From Rotaria sp. Silwood1 (Eukaryota; Rotifera; Eurotatoria; Philodinida; Philodinidae), in assembly GCA_905250075.1 (NCBI GenBank), contig CAJNOP010000013.1, positions 974,188-1,038,187 of the forward strand: a stretch of 64,000 bases of DNA. The letters run 5' to 3'. The notes below the pieces were generated by a model. It saw only the letters and a program-made list of their open reading frames with translations. It searched no databases and was not told the DNA's origin. This document shows, in pieces, positions 13,191 through 25,868 of this stretch (its first letter is position 1; every line of letters starts with the position of its first letter). The translations under genes and the position numbers were made by a program.

Positions 13191-16100
13191 ATGAGTGTTA
13201 TTATTGGTGAGAAAGAATGAAGATGTTCTGTAGATGGTTTATTATTTTATTTAGGAGGAGGAAAAGGTTTTCTTGGACAACGTTTGGTACAATTATTAAG
13301 AGAAAAAGGTTTTCAAAATGTTTGGATTGTATCAAGAAAATCGGATGGGAACCAAAACACTTTGACATGGGTATTTATAATGAGTGTTATAAAATGAATA
13401 GATTGTTTGATAATCATTAATTATGAACTCGACATTGTTTTCAAGAGATAGTCTTGCATGAATACGTTTTTTTTTATGATAAACGATAATAAATTATAGC
13501 TTTTGCTAATGATATTGAATCGGGAGGAAGTAAGGGCAGCATGCTGGGCATCAAATTTTACTACAAGATGCTCAAGATGCTGTAGGTGTTGAAAGGTGCT
13601 ATGGTCCTCATATATATCTATATCATAGGTTGAACTAGGATAGAGTCATTAGTAACTCAAACCACAAATGATCGTCAAGAAGTCAGTGACATAAGAGTGC
13701 AAAATAGTATGAATATCAGCTAAATAGATAATCAATTTCTTTATTTTTCCATATTGTGACAATAAATAATGTTTTTATGACAATAAGTCATGCAAAAAAC
13801 TTGACTATTTTTTACGAGTACAGTGGGTGCTGCTTCATTCTTCTTTCTCTAAACAATAAACATCGACGATAGCTTCTCGAGCTTAGAATCGTAATGCAGT
13901 ATTCATCCGTATCTCATTTAAATTAGCTAATTGAACATGAACGAGTCCATGAGGTACAGCAAAAGGAACTCACCAAAATATTCGATGTCTATCATTCATC
14001 GATAATTCTATGAGCGCATACAAGCTTATCGCTTCTTTTTAAATATCAGCTTACATGTGATTCACAATCTATAGCTTTCATTCATTGTCTCCTTCAATGT
14101 TTGTACACGTATAACATAGATCACCTTTATGATGGAAATCAGATATGCAAAAGGACAAATTTATTATAGTTTGGCCTGAGTGAAATCCACAATGAGCCCT
14201 AAAAATAGTCTAGTCTTCGATTGAACTGACGATTCCAAGTCAACTTCAAGTTTGGACTAGACCATTCTAGAGTTCAAAATTGATCTAGAAAAAACTAGAC
14301 CAAACTCAGATTCCAAAATGGACTCATCCAAAGCCGAATGTTAATGTGTCATAGGCAAATCCAAGATTAGTCTACGAGATATATTTGAAGTTGCATTGGC
14401 AATTAAGATAATACTTATAAATGAGAGCAATACTATCACCCATTGGTTTTTTTTTCTATCAAGACAAGGCTGTTTTTCGAAAATGACGGCATTTTTAATA
14501 AAGCTTCACTAACGGTTTTTGGAGTCGAGAAATTCAAATCTCTAACCAAATATCGAAATTCTCAATTTCGATTTTTTTCGTTAAGGGAAGCTTATTTTCT
14601 ATGGTTTATTCACGTGTCATCACGTACAGATATTTTTTGAACTAGACTTTCCTGATTGAAAAAAATCAAACTCAAGAGTTTCGAAAACCGATTAGAAATT
14701 CAAATTCTTCGACTTCGATAATCTTCAGTCAAATTTTATAAAAAAAAACATTTATTGGCAAAGAAGAACCTTGTCCTGATTGAAAAGATTTAATTGAAAC
14801 AGCATCACTTTCATTCCTATCTATTACTGCAATTTTCAGTTTAAGTTAAGCTATGTACGAGCATCATAGCAACTTTTGGTGCTGAAGTACTGCCGTTATA
14901 GAAACTTTGAAGTAGAAACGTCTATACCTCTATTTTTCGTATTCTATGCTTTACTTCAGGTCAAGTACTGTAAAGAGTAAATGCAATGTTTTTCTAAAGC
15001 TAAGATCAAACATATTTTTCATTTATTTCATATCATTCTACAACAACGATGAAGCGATAACTGTCCTAACAAATTAAATAAACCTTTATGACATACAGAG
15101 AAAAGATAAGGCGAACAAATACAAATATCCTTCGATTATTGATTTTTCTTTTCTTTTATGTTTTTTTAAAATTCTCATTCGAGGGAATAAAAATATAACT
15201 GTACATATAGATGAGCTATCTAGTAACACAACATAACTTGTTGTCATATTTGCTTTGCATTTTTCGAAGAAAAACAATATTGGATGAACAGTTCGTCTTG
15301 ACATGTTTTGTTTTGTATATTTCGTGGCCTTTTTCTGATATAAGATAAGAATGAATACATTTTGGTCCATGAGAACTTCAGTCAATTTCATCATACTGTT
15401 ATGAGTACACAATATTAGATGAACCTGCTCATCTCCCAGATATGCTCCAGTGAAGACTAGTCTAATCATATAAAATGGTTACGTGTAAGTATTATTAATA
15501 TGAATAGGTCATCCAGAAATGCATGTAAATGCTTTTTGATTACGTGAAATGCGTCCGAACTTTAGTAAGAGTCCCACTGACAATATGAGTCAATCATACA
15601 TAGTTGTTCTTCTTATGATAGAACAGCTCAAATAAAGTGTGATTATTGAATAGTAATGGATGATATCCAACGCCTTAAAAATAGAACATGATAAGACCAT
15701 GAGAAACAAATCAATCTCTTTTTTCTATTCGTTCTTCGGATAATCAAATTTTCTTTAAATGTGCTCACATATGCATAATAAACTATAGTAACAACATCGT
15801 ATATTATATTTATTTTATTGATTGAAGTCCATACACGGATCCAAAGTACACAACAATTAATAATGTTTAGTATAGACATGTTAAGGTTAATCTAAGAGAT
15901 AGATTAAAAATCAATGTTCTAAATTTAGAATAGAATATTTTTTTTCATGATTCGCCTCTAACTTTGACAAATAATAAGAGATGCATTCATTTTGTGACAT
16001 TTATTGTTCAAAAATTGATTAATATTTAAATGAATCCATAGGATGACATTCGTAGTGGGACTACACTGTCTGCAGTAAAACCAATAAAAGCAATTGTAAA

Positions 16101-17002
16101 CTTAGCTGGCGCACCTTTACTCAGTTTTCGACGTTGGACTGATGCATATAAAAATGAAGTTGTTCAAAGTCGAATAGGTACAACAAAAACATTTGTGGAT
16201 TTTATTAGAGATTTAAAAGATGAAAAACCAGAAGTATTTATATCAATGTCTGGCGTAAGTAAGTTTTATTTAAACAAAAAATTTTATTATTTTATTTCAA
16301 TAAATATTTTCAAAGGTTATTATAAACCAGATCCAGTTATAGAATATACTGAAAAATCAGAAGGTGGTGATTATGATTTTCTATCACGATTAGCAAGAGA
16401 TTGGGAACAAGCCTCAGAACCTATTCAAACAAAGTTTAATGTTAGACGAGTTATTCTTCGTTCTGGTATATTCACTGAATTTGTTACATAAAATTTCGAT
16501 TTAAGATTTCTTCAATTATAGGAGCAGTACTTGGTTCAAGTGGTGGTATGATTGGATCAATGTATTGGCCATTTTTCTTTGGTTTGGGAGGTAAAAAAAA
16601 TCCTGAGATGCAATTTTCAATGATTTTTATTTACAAATTCGTTCAGGCCCAATTGGTAATGGTCAACAACCATTTCCATGGATTCATCTTGATGATGTTT
16701 GTTTATTGATCATATACGCTATACAAAATAATCATGTTAATGGCATTTTAAATGCATGTGCACCAGAATTAATAACAAATCGAGAATTTTCTCGAACATT
16801 TGCTTCTGCATTTAGTCCATCACGTTTAGCTATTTTTCCAATGCCTGCTTTTCTTATGAATACTCTTCTTGGTCCCGAACGAGCTATTGTAGCAACACAA
16901 GGTCAAAAAGTGATTCCTCAAGCTACATTACAAACTGGTTATACATTTAAATATCCAACTATTAAAGAAGCTAGTCAAGATCTGACAAAATTGTTTCGTT
17001 AA
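13191..17002 (+). CDS. SDR39U1: SDR39U1-type NAD(P)-binding epimerase family protein
   Basis: This is an atypical short-chain dehydrogenase/reductase of the YfcH/TIGR01777 group; the physiological substrate is not established. Exons: 13191-13206, 13255-13370, 16042-16258, 16316-16465, 16522-16590 and 16647-17002. They total 308 codons (307 aa), close to the roughly 290-300 aa of the family. The N-terminal Rossmann glycine motif (MSVIIGGGKGFLGQRL) is split by intron 1. NLAGAPL, then MSGVSYYKP, then GGDYDFLSRLARDWE are family hallmarks, as are GNGQQPFPWIHLDD, ILNACAPE and QKVIPQATLQTGY near the C terminus. Intron 2 is 2.67 kb and holds a palindromic repeat. Intron 3 (16259-16315, 57 nt) is stop-free and frame-neutral; the donor is a tandem gtaagtaagt, and only the downstream GT restores YYKP in frame. 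The assignment is strong. Confidence 0.9.
14418..14815. repeat. Long imperfect palindrome in SDR39U1 intron 2
   Basis: An almost loop-free fold-back centred near 14617 (cacgtgtcatcacgtac). caagacaaggct (14460) pairs with accttgtcctg (14769); atcgaaattctcaatttcga (14552) pairs with tcaaactcaagagtttcga (about 14667); gagtcgagaaattcaaat pairs with attcaaattcttcgactt. Arms are about 190 nt and look about 70-75% alike. Confidence 0.72.
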
Positions 17003-17399
17003 TTTAATTAAAACTATGCTACTTGGCATTAAAACTTTGTATTTTATTTCAGCTAATCATTATGTGTAGAATTACTTTAAAACTTCCTTTGAATTTGTTA
17101 ATCAACCTGTTAGTTTTTACAGTCAGTAACATTCTATGTGAAGATTAGTATTCTTCGTATTCGTTGAAGTATCTTTCTCATTTTCGTTCTCTTTTTCATG
17201 TTGACATTGCAAGATATTATCATATAAAATGTAAAATGTTATTTTCATGCTTTCGCATTCTTTCTTTCAACATGACACAAAAATTGTTGATTATGCTTTA
17301 AGAAACAACATAATACAAGCAAATAGTTTCAGTTTTTACTTCACTCATTTTCTAGCAAAGACTTCTTAGGTTTTTTTCTACAACACAAATTTATGAAAA
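17003..17399. other. Spacer between SDR39U1 and the Hsp70 gene
   Basis: A 397-bp tandem spacer. I looked for heat-shock elements (alternating GAA/TTC at 5-bp pitch). Only imperfect partial matches occur (for example ttcgttgaag near 17158), so heat inducibility is not supported by what I can see. Confidence 0.35.
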
Positions 17400-19983
17400 A
17401 TGCCAAACAAATGTCGAGGTATTGGTATTGATTTGGGTACAACTTATTCGGCAAGTGAACAAACAAACAATAAAAAATAATAATCAAAGAGTATCTTTGT
17501 TTTATTTTTGTCTAATAGTGCGTAGGTGTTTTCTATGATGGAAAAATTGAAATAATTGCCAATAAAGAAGGTAATCAAAAAACATCATCATATGTTGCAT
17601 TTACGGATACAAAACGTTTAATTGGCGATGCAGCAAAAAATCAAATTAATTCAAATCCATACAATACAGTTTTTAATGCACAACGTCTTATTGGACATAA
17701 ATTTGATGATTCAATAATTCAATCTGATATAAATTATTATCCATTCAAAGTAGTAAACAAGGATGGGAAACCAAATATTCAAGTTGAATATAAAAAAGAA
17801 ACAAAACTATTCACAGCTGAAGAAATTCTAGCAATGATTTTATCAAAAATGCAAGAAATAGCTCAAGCGTATATTGGGAAGAAGCTTTCCGAAGTTGTCA
17901 TAGGTGTACCAGCTTATTTTAATTATTCACAGCGGCAAGCGATAAACAATGCTGGCGCTATTGCGGGCCTTAACGTTCTACGTATTATTAATGGATCCAC
18001 ACTAGCTGGCATGGCTTATGGTTTTCATAACAAAGTTTCAAAAGAACAAAATGTGTTAATCTTTGATTTGGGTGGTGGCACTTGTAATGTATCTGTTTTA
18101 ATAATAGAAGATGGAATTTACGAAGTTAAATCAACAACCGGTAGGAAGATTTTAATGCAGTTTTAAAGAATTTCTCTTACATGTTGTTGTACATGTTAGG
18201 TGATACACACTTGGGTGGTGAAGATTTTGACAATCGAATGATCACATATTTTCTTCAAGAATTTAAAAGAAAACATAACAAGGATTTATCTGTCGATAAA
18301 CGTGCTCTTCGACGATTACGCACGGCTTGCGAGTCAGCTAAAGTAGAATAAATATGTTTTTTTGTTTTTGCTTAATATGAAAAGAAAAATTTATTTGCTA
18401 GCGTACTTTATCATCATCTTTGCAAGCTTCGATTGAAATCGAATCTTTATTCGACGGCATTGATTTCTATTCCAAAATAACTCGCACTTGTTTTGAAGAG
18501 CTTTGTGCTGATTTATTTCGTGCAACACTAGGACCCGTTGAAAAAGCACTACGTGATGCTAAAATGGATAAATCACAAATTCATGAAATTGTTCTTGTTG
18601 GTGGTTCAACACATATACCACAAGTACAAAAACTGTTACAAGATTTTTTCCATGAAAAAGAACTTAATAAATCAATTAATCCAGATACTGCTGTTGCTTA
18701 TGGTGCAGCTATTCAAGCTGCGTTATCAACAGATGATAGATCAGCAAATATTGAAGAAGTTCTTTTACTTGATGTTACATCCTGTTCATTCGTTAGAAAA
18801 CTAAACAAAAACTTTCGTCTTCTTGAAAGTTCTCTTTTTAATTTTATAGGATATTGAAGGACCTGATGGTATTATGATACCAGTAATTAAACGGAATACA
18901 ACCACTCCAATTATACAAACTCACACATTGACAACATATGCAGATAATCAAACAAGTATACTTATTAAGGTTTATGACGGTGAACGTACAATGGTCAAAG
19001 ATAATTATCTATTAGGACAATTTGAATTATCAAAAATTCCACCAGCGCCACGAGGAGTACCACAAATTGAAGTTAAATTTTCTATGGATGACAGAGGTAC
19101 ATTATTTGTGTCAGCTATAGATCAAAGTTCTGGAAAAGAAAACGAAATTATCATAGTAAATGATCAAAATAGTTTATCTAGAGATGAGTCAGAACTTATG
19201 ACTTTGGATGCTAAAAAACTTCAAAAAGATAATGAGATATCACATAAATATAATTCAGTAAAACAATCATTCGAATCTGATAATTTTAATACTGAGACAA
19301 CAATCAATAATGGAAAATCAATAGATAAAATTGATGCAAATGAACGAAAAATTATAATGGAAAACATTGAAGAAATACTTAAATGGACGAAAATAAATCA
19401 AGTGAGATTTATTTAAAAGATTACGAGTTTTTTTTGCATGTATTCTAATTTTTTTAGTATGCTGATAAAGATGTAAATGAATGTAAATTAGAAAAAATCG
19501 GAAACATTTGTAGTTCACTTTTGAGTAAACTCTCTATTGGAGCCAGTGCCATACCTGATGGCATACATGTAGATAAACGTAGATGTTTAAGGGCAATTAT
19601 TGAGGTAAGTCTCTTTGGAAAATGTTCATTTTATTTCTATTTGTGTAAATTTCATTAGGATGATGATAAGAATAATGTGAAATAAATTCTATTCGAGATA
19701 TCTTGTTTTTATTTATGTACATAATAAACTTTCTGACAAGCGAATAATGTATGTTCAAATTACATTCTAAATTGATTTTTGAGTAATTCAACATTAATTA
19801 AATAAAAAGTGTAATAATATTTTTTCTCTTATGATTATTTAAAAGTAATATATGAAATAACCATGAAGAATATTGAAATTCATTGAAATATTTTTTAATT
19901 AGAAAAAAGCTGCTGGTTCAATACCTGCGGGATTAAAATGTAAAACACAATCGAGCTGCTGGTATTGTAAAAGAGGGCATTAA
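17400..19983 (+). CDS. Divergent cytosolic-type Hsp70 with degenerate ATPase residues
   Basis: Hsp70 chaperones couple ATP hydrolysis in the N-terminal domain to peptide binding in the C-terminal domain. Exons: 17400-17450, 17519-18140, 18200-18342, 18402-18791, 18850-19401, 19458-19604 and 19903-19983, giving 662 codons (661 aa), a normal length. [32 protein letters not shown] and the linker EVLLLDVT are kept. Three residues needed for hydrolysis in Hsc70 are altered: Lys71 is Gln (FNAQRLIG, residue 72), Glu175 is Gly ([10 protein letters not shown], residue 176) and Asp206 is Asn (GGGTCNVS, residue 207). The start of the substrate domain is also unusual (TSCSFDIEGPDG instead of the usual PLSLGIET). 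The C terminus lacks EEVD and ends in a Cys-containing tail ([10 protein letters not shown]). Intron 1 is GC-AG (TCG|GCAAGT). The frame is open throughout, so this is a diverged gene rather than an obvious pseudogene. The last exon is the least certain. Confidence 0.9.
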
Positions 19984-21099
19984 TTAACATATATTTCGGA
20001 TTATGAATTTCAACTCACTCTGTTAATGCACATTGATGTTGAAATATCTGAATCACAAAACACTACAATGAATGTGACAGTCAAGGACAATTATTAGGGT
20101 AATCTCGCAATGGACTTTGATCTCGTGGTTATATCTGTCACGTTTGTGTATATGCGAAAGGGGAGATCAAGTTTCTACCTCCATACATCAACAAACCATT
20201 TAGGTCGTGATTTACCAAGGTTATTTTTCAATTGAGCTAATCTAATTGAATATTTGATAAGGTTATTTACATTTAGAATCTGATTACTTGTGTCCAAATA
20301 GATCATGAACACCGCTTGTATTTATATTTTTATTGTTTATATACTTTATTGTGAGGGTTTTCTATAAAAATTTCCGAGCATTAAATAATTTTGGTATCTG
20401 GATACACATGTGATGGTAAGTTTGCGATGCTTGTATGGATGAGAATGAGACTATGACGCTGTAGTGAACGATGAATGTTGAATGGAGTGTGGGTGTCATT
20501 ATTTGAAAAGTGAAGAAAAGTATCACATTGCACGCAGACAAATATCCTCCCTGGCAACCTGACTGACATCGACACAAACATCCACATCGAAGTGACATTG
20601 ATAGGTGTTACTTTTTCAATTGATGTTCCATTTCGATAAGCAGTATTCAAATGGACGTTCTATGTACTTGTATCTACATTCTCTCAATGCTTTGGAACTT
20701 TAGTGTTCTGAATATTTACGCATCGACAGAACGCTCGAACTGCTTAATGTTCACAGCTTGTTTTAATTCAGTGAGGTAAAAATACTTCAACTTTATGGCA
20801 GTCAACAGTATGAATACAGATCGTAAACTGTTTCTATTTACAATGTTTGATCTGATGTACAAATTCAGTCGATATTTTAATAATAGAATAATGAACAATG
20901 GTATACGATTTGTTTACCGTACATTACTGCTATTAAAATGAATCTTTAAAGTATTTGTAAACGGACTGTGCTTGCACTATTATCACATCATTAATTTGTG
21001 ATTCACAGATTAGCTTTACAATATCCACACAGTCCTAGTTATCCAAACGATTTTAATTACACTACTGGGTATCCTTACACATTATTCACAATAGTTAGG

Positions 21100-21107
21100 A
21101 TACGAAA
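21100..21107. repeat. Left 8-bp target-site duplication of the hAT element
   Basis: ATACGAAA directly abuts the left terminal repeat and matches 21937-21944 exactly. Confidence 0.88.
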
Positions 21108-21936
21108 CAGAGATGGGCAAGTTAAGCGAAAATGAGTTAGGTCAAAGTCAAGTCAAGTCAAGTCATTTTTGACTTGTTTTGACTGACTTGGAAAATATCA
21201 AGAAGACTTGTGACTTGACTTTGACTTGTCAAAGAATTTTTTTGGAAGACTGGTGACTTGAAGTGACTTCAGTTGGCTTTAAAGGTTTTTGACTTTACTT
21301 GACTTCTGACTTAGCAAAAAAACTCAAGTCAAAGCAGGGAAATTTCTGTAGCTCCAGCGAATAGTAGGTTCGCCAAATGTGAAGTTATTTTGTCCTTGTA
21401 CTATGAAATTCAATATCTTTTATCATAGATACAACAGAAAATCTCCATTTGTTCCTCATGGAACATGTGAATAGTCCTTATCCCATAATCAATAAACTAT
21501 GTAACAACGTTATTAGCAGTTAAATAACTACCTATAAGAGTTTAAGATAATGATAAAGATTCAGATAGATTGATTCTAATGAATCAGTAGATTAAGTATA
21601 AAACATTAAATCCGTTGTCAAAGAAAGTACTGACAGATTCCGCAGTATCATCACATGTAGAAAAAATTTTCTCTGAAAGAAGCCTCACATTTCGGCATCA
21701 TGGATCTAACAAAGTCAAGAAAGACATTAAATGTTTTAGCCATATTGTAATATTTCTGAAATACTAATACAATTTGCTTTGTAATAAATAGATATAGCAT
21801 AAAATTACGAAATTTTAAAACAATTTAAGTCAAAGACTTGAGACTTGACTTTGTTTAACTTTAAAATGTCTGCTTCGAACCCATGACTTGACTCGACTTG
21901 TCTTGGGTACAAGAAAACCTGACTTGTCCATCTCTG
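21108..21936. mobile_element. hAT-superfamily element, degenerate/non-autonomous, with 8-bp target duplication
   Basis: The left end CAGAGATGGGCAAGT (21108-21122) and right end ACTTGTCCATCTCTG (21922-21936) are terminal inverted repeats with one mismatch. They are immediately flanked by the identical 8-mer ATACGAAA (21100-21107 and 21937-21944). An 8-bp duplication plus a CAGAGATGGGCA-type end is the hAT signature. Both subterminal regions are packed with gacttg/caagtc words in both orientations, as expected of transposase-binding subterminal repeats. At about 21617-21755 a plus-strand frame reads VLTDSAVSSHVEKIFSERSL, reminiscent of the C-terminal dimerisation region of hAT transposases. No complete transposase is present. 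Confidence 0.88.
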
Positions 21937-21944
21937 ATACGAAA
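21937..21944. repeat. Right 8-bp target-site duplication of the hAT element
   Basis: ATACGAAA directly abuts the right terminal repeat and matches 21100-21107 exactly. Confidence 0.88.
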
Positions 21945-24900
21945 GAATGACGGGCAGCACGTGACATTACTCACGTATAGGCGTGCTGCACGCTTGTGTT
22001 TCGTTTCGTTTTACCAGCAAATTTTGCAAGGACTAATGAGTATCTTTCATGTTTCCCAAACATTCATCAAGGACTGCAGTGACACAGTATGCGATTCGCA
22101 ATGCTCTGACAGGCGTTCGTATAGATGCTAGCAGTCGCGCGGGACAGTCACAACCGTTTTAGATGTCTATTACACGGTTCTATCTACGCTCAAGATAAAC
22201 AAATGAACATAGGATTTGAAATGTAAATTCCTGAAAGTTTGCACGAACGTAGAGTAATCTGTACCACATAACGAAAGCATAATGCATCAATAGTATTTGA
22301 AAACATGAATATTATTATCCTTTAGTCAAAGATCTCAACTATAATAGAAAAAAGGATTTTAAATAACATACAATTAAAATGGAATACGATGCAAATGAAA
22401 ACGTTCGCAGAACCATTCTTCGATGGACTCCTCGATGATATTATATGAACTTCGTGAAAATCATTGATTATGTATCATCATCATCATGACTCAATACTTA
22501 ACAGTAGATTTCGGGCTTTTTCATAATAGGAAGTAACGACAGAGTCAATATGAAATAAGTACATGACGCTTACGCAGTTGCTTAAACAATCCTAGTGATA
22601 AAATCTTAGATGACACACGGCAGTCTACAATGATTGCCTTTTGACATAATTCGTTTATTTCGACTTAGTTGCTCATACGATAACAACTGCATTCGCAATG
22701 AGAAGTAAATACAAAAATTTCTATACAATCAAGTATTTCCGTCAAACCTTAGTCGAAGTTTGTCTAAGAGGAAATAAAAAGGAACTCCAAGCTTTTAAAT
22801 ATTCATACTTTTCTATGCAATTGGTAAAACTTAACAAGGTGGAAAGTCATCGCTTGTTGTTATCACGACGCATTTACAATCTATGATTATATTGCATTAC
22901 TTTATCCAAACAAGTAATTGCAAAAGCATCAAAAATTTACGACTCAAAACTATCATAAATTGATTTAAATGAAAAAGAACCTAGCTAACTACATCATATA
23001 TTCAACATATATTTTATCATTCCAGGCATGTCAAAATTTTTCATGCATATCGACTAGGATTATCCCAACACTTCTCATATTACCGGTAGAACTTGTCTAC
23101 CGAATTCTGATTCCACTTGATCAATTTAATATTATATGCTAGACGTGAAACGTTTGTACACACATGAATGCAATTGTCATCAGTTACCTATTATCGATTC
23201 CAGGTAACACAATATTAATTGTAAAAACGTAACTTCTATTATCTTGAACACATGATTTATCTTTCTAAGATACCAATCTATATGATGTTTCACTAGAGTA
23301 GTTCCTTTTGGCAACCTATCCAATACTAGAACAAACCGAACAGATTTGACAATGTGTGAAAAACTCCGTACTTATATTGGTTTTTTTTCGAAACAATGAA
23401 TAATAATCCATATCCGAGATATAAACAGATGGAGAGGTAACGACAGAGCGTTCTTTATGTGTTAGATTCATGGATTCATATATTAGATCGCGTCGTTTGC
23501 AAACTAACTCTTGGATTCGTTTAAGTTGGAGAAGTAAATAAGAAGAATGGATTTTCTTTCAAATCGTTCATTTGTTGCTAGCATCTTCACTTCTAGTGAG
23601 AATTCTCTCAGTATATAGAGTAGTTCTCATGTATGTGCTCTGTTTCTATAGTACTCTGTGAAAAATTTTTCAAGAAGTTAGTAGATTGAACATCAAGAGA
23701 AATTTTGTAGTCAAGAGTTGAAAGCCTAGAAAGTACTCTTAAGCAATGAAATACTCAAAATTTTCTGTGCCATAGTGATAGCAAGGTATCCTGAGCTCAG
23801 TACATTCACTAGAGGAGGGCATCATCAATTTATTTAATGTCTTGTTTTTCAATAAGAAAATGTTGTACTTGAGTTAATGAATAACTTTTTCTTGTCTTAA
23901 CCGTTGCTCTATCAAAACACAATTGTACATGCAAAAGTACATATATGTTATATGTCTGTTTTGATCAGCTCCTGTTTATTAACAACATTGATAAGCGTGG
24001 AAAAACCTATTCGTATTCATTATCGTACACAAATGAACTGAATCAATACAGTGTTTTCTGATGGTATATATTTTTCGTTAAAATCTTTGATTAAATTATG
24101 GTTAACAAACGATTGTGTGCTGTTCAGTCAACACTACAGGAAATGGAAAAGATGATTTAGGAGTTAATCATATTTTTAAGCTTTGAGTAACTTTTACATA
24201 ATGAAGGATGGAGGAACAAACATAATTTTCGTCGATGTTCAAAACGATCTATTGCATTTTAATGTATTTATCAATTAGCATAAACCTGATTCATATTATA
24301 ATTATCTATGGAATGTTATTTCATGTATAATCTAGATAAATCATAACAATAGTAGCCGAAAAGAAGAACCTTAAAGTGTAATGCAACATAAAACAAGATT
24401 TTGTTCATCAAAAACAGTGATAAACTTGAAACCGATGGAATATGAATTCGTTATATTCATGAGATTAATGGTAATATCAGACGATTAGTGATGCCCTTTT
24501 CATTGTAGTCCGAGCATTTTCATTTACATCATAGTTCTAGTTTCAAATACAAATAAATTAGACTATGGTATGAACACTATTTACAGTAGGAAAGAAAAAG
24601 AATTTTAAAAAATCTAGAATCTATCGATAGGAGTGATTTATGTCCTCATTGATCTCATTAAACATTGAGTGCAGAAATATGAAGCTTGTCAACATGAGGA
24701 GTGTTAGGCATCCTTCATACAGGGCGTTTAGATAAACGAACTTAGGGGATTACATCAAAAGTAGACAAATGTGGGCATATGGAATGGAGAGATCAAACAT
24801 TTCTGGACTTTCAGACATTTACTATGAATATTTTTTGTTTTTTTCACACAATGTTCGACAAAATTATGAAGCTTAGTTTGTTTTGAAGAGCATTTTTGAA

Positions 24901-25868
24901 TAGGAAATTAGTTGAACGAATCAGTTGTTGAAATAATTGAAGATTGTACTATGCAAGAAAGAATTAAATAAAGGAAAGCTAAAAACATGTGTTCGAAAAT
25001 AGATAGAATAAAATAAACTTTCTATGATTAGCAGCAGTAGCTAGATCGTGTTTCACATTTTAATTGTGCACAGATTATGTTAACAACTTTTTTAATATTC
25101 ATTTCTATTTTTAATTCACTTAATAAACTTACTTGATAAAAAGGAAGTAGTACATTTGAACAAGTAAGCACTTTCTAGAAAATTAGTTTTTTTTTCTTTG
25201 TACCGAGTGTTCGGAAGGAAGCAAATGTTGATGGAATTAGACAAGTCTGATTAGATGGTATATTGTCAGAAAATGTAATTTTTACTTCGACGCTCTTTAT
25301 GCATGAACTTTTATGTAACGATCACAAGTCCATTCAACTTGGTTTTTATTCTTTAGATTAACTTGATTTAAACAAAAATATTTCATTTTAAGACGATTTC
25401 TCTATTCTATACGAATATCAATATAAATCAATTGATTAGTAGTGAAAATAATTGTCATGCGAATTACATTTAAAAATTATACTACATCCTACAAGACATT
25501 AAATGAATGAGGAGATACCTTATATTGTAAATCTGCTGCTGTTGCTTTAAGAAGGCGATGACAATTTAAAACTTACCATAACAAAATTTACAATTATCTT
25601 CATCTGACATTTAGAATTTTTACATATTTCAGCTTGATTATTTATTAAATATGTAAGAAAATCAATAGAAATATTTACAATTTATAATTATAAATTCTTT
25701 GAATTTGTTATTATATTTCTGTCTACGAAAATATACACGAAAATAAAAATCTACACATCATTATATAGGAACAAACAAAATAAAAAGAAAAACGCTCACT
25801 GTTATATCATCAATAGAAATAAAAAGATAAAGTTTAAAACTTCTTATTCCTTTCTTCAAACTATTGTT

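Larger units (their letters stand above)
19984..25868. other. 5.9-kb intergenic region with no recognised gene besides a transposon relic
   Basis: Between the Hsp70 stop and the RING-gene stop I find no exon set that reads as a protein family on either strand. Open frames here are 60-90 codons and unconvincing. The one structured object is the hAT-type element at 21108-21936. An aaatagatagaataaaataa string near 25000 recurs near 5636 in AP1G1 intron 3, a hint of an old dispersed repeat. Confidence 0.5.

Noticed and set aside
15086..15469. 127-codon minus-strand open frame inside SDR39U1 intron 2
   Set aside because: No recognisable domain, no signal of splicing partners and composition typical of A/T-rich chance frames.
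17150..17180. Heat-shock element upstream of Hsp70
   Set aside because: TTC and GAA words are present but the spacing (3 nt instead of 2) breaks the required 5-bp pitch.
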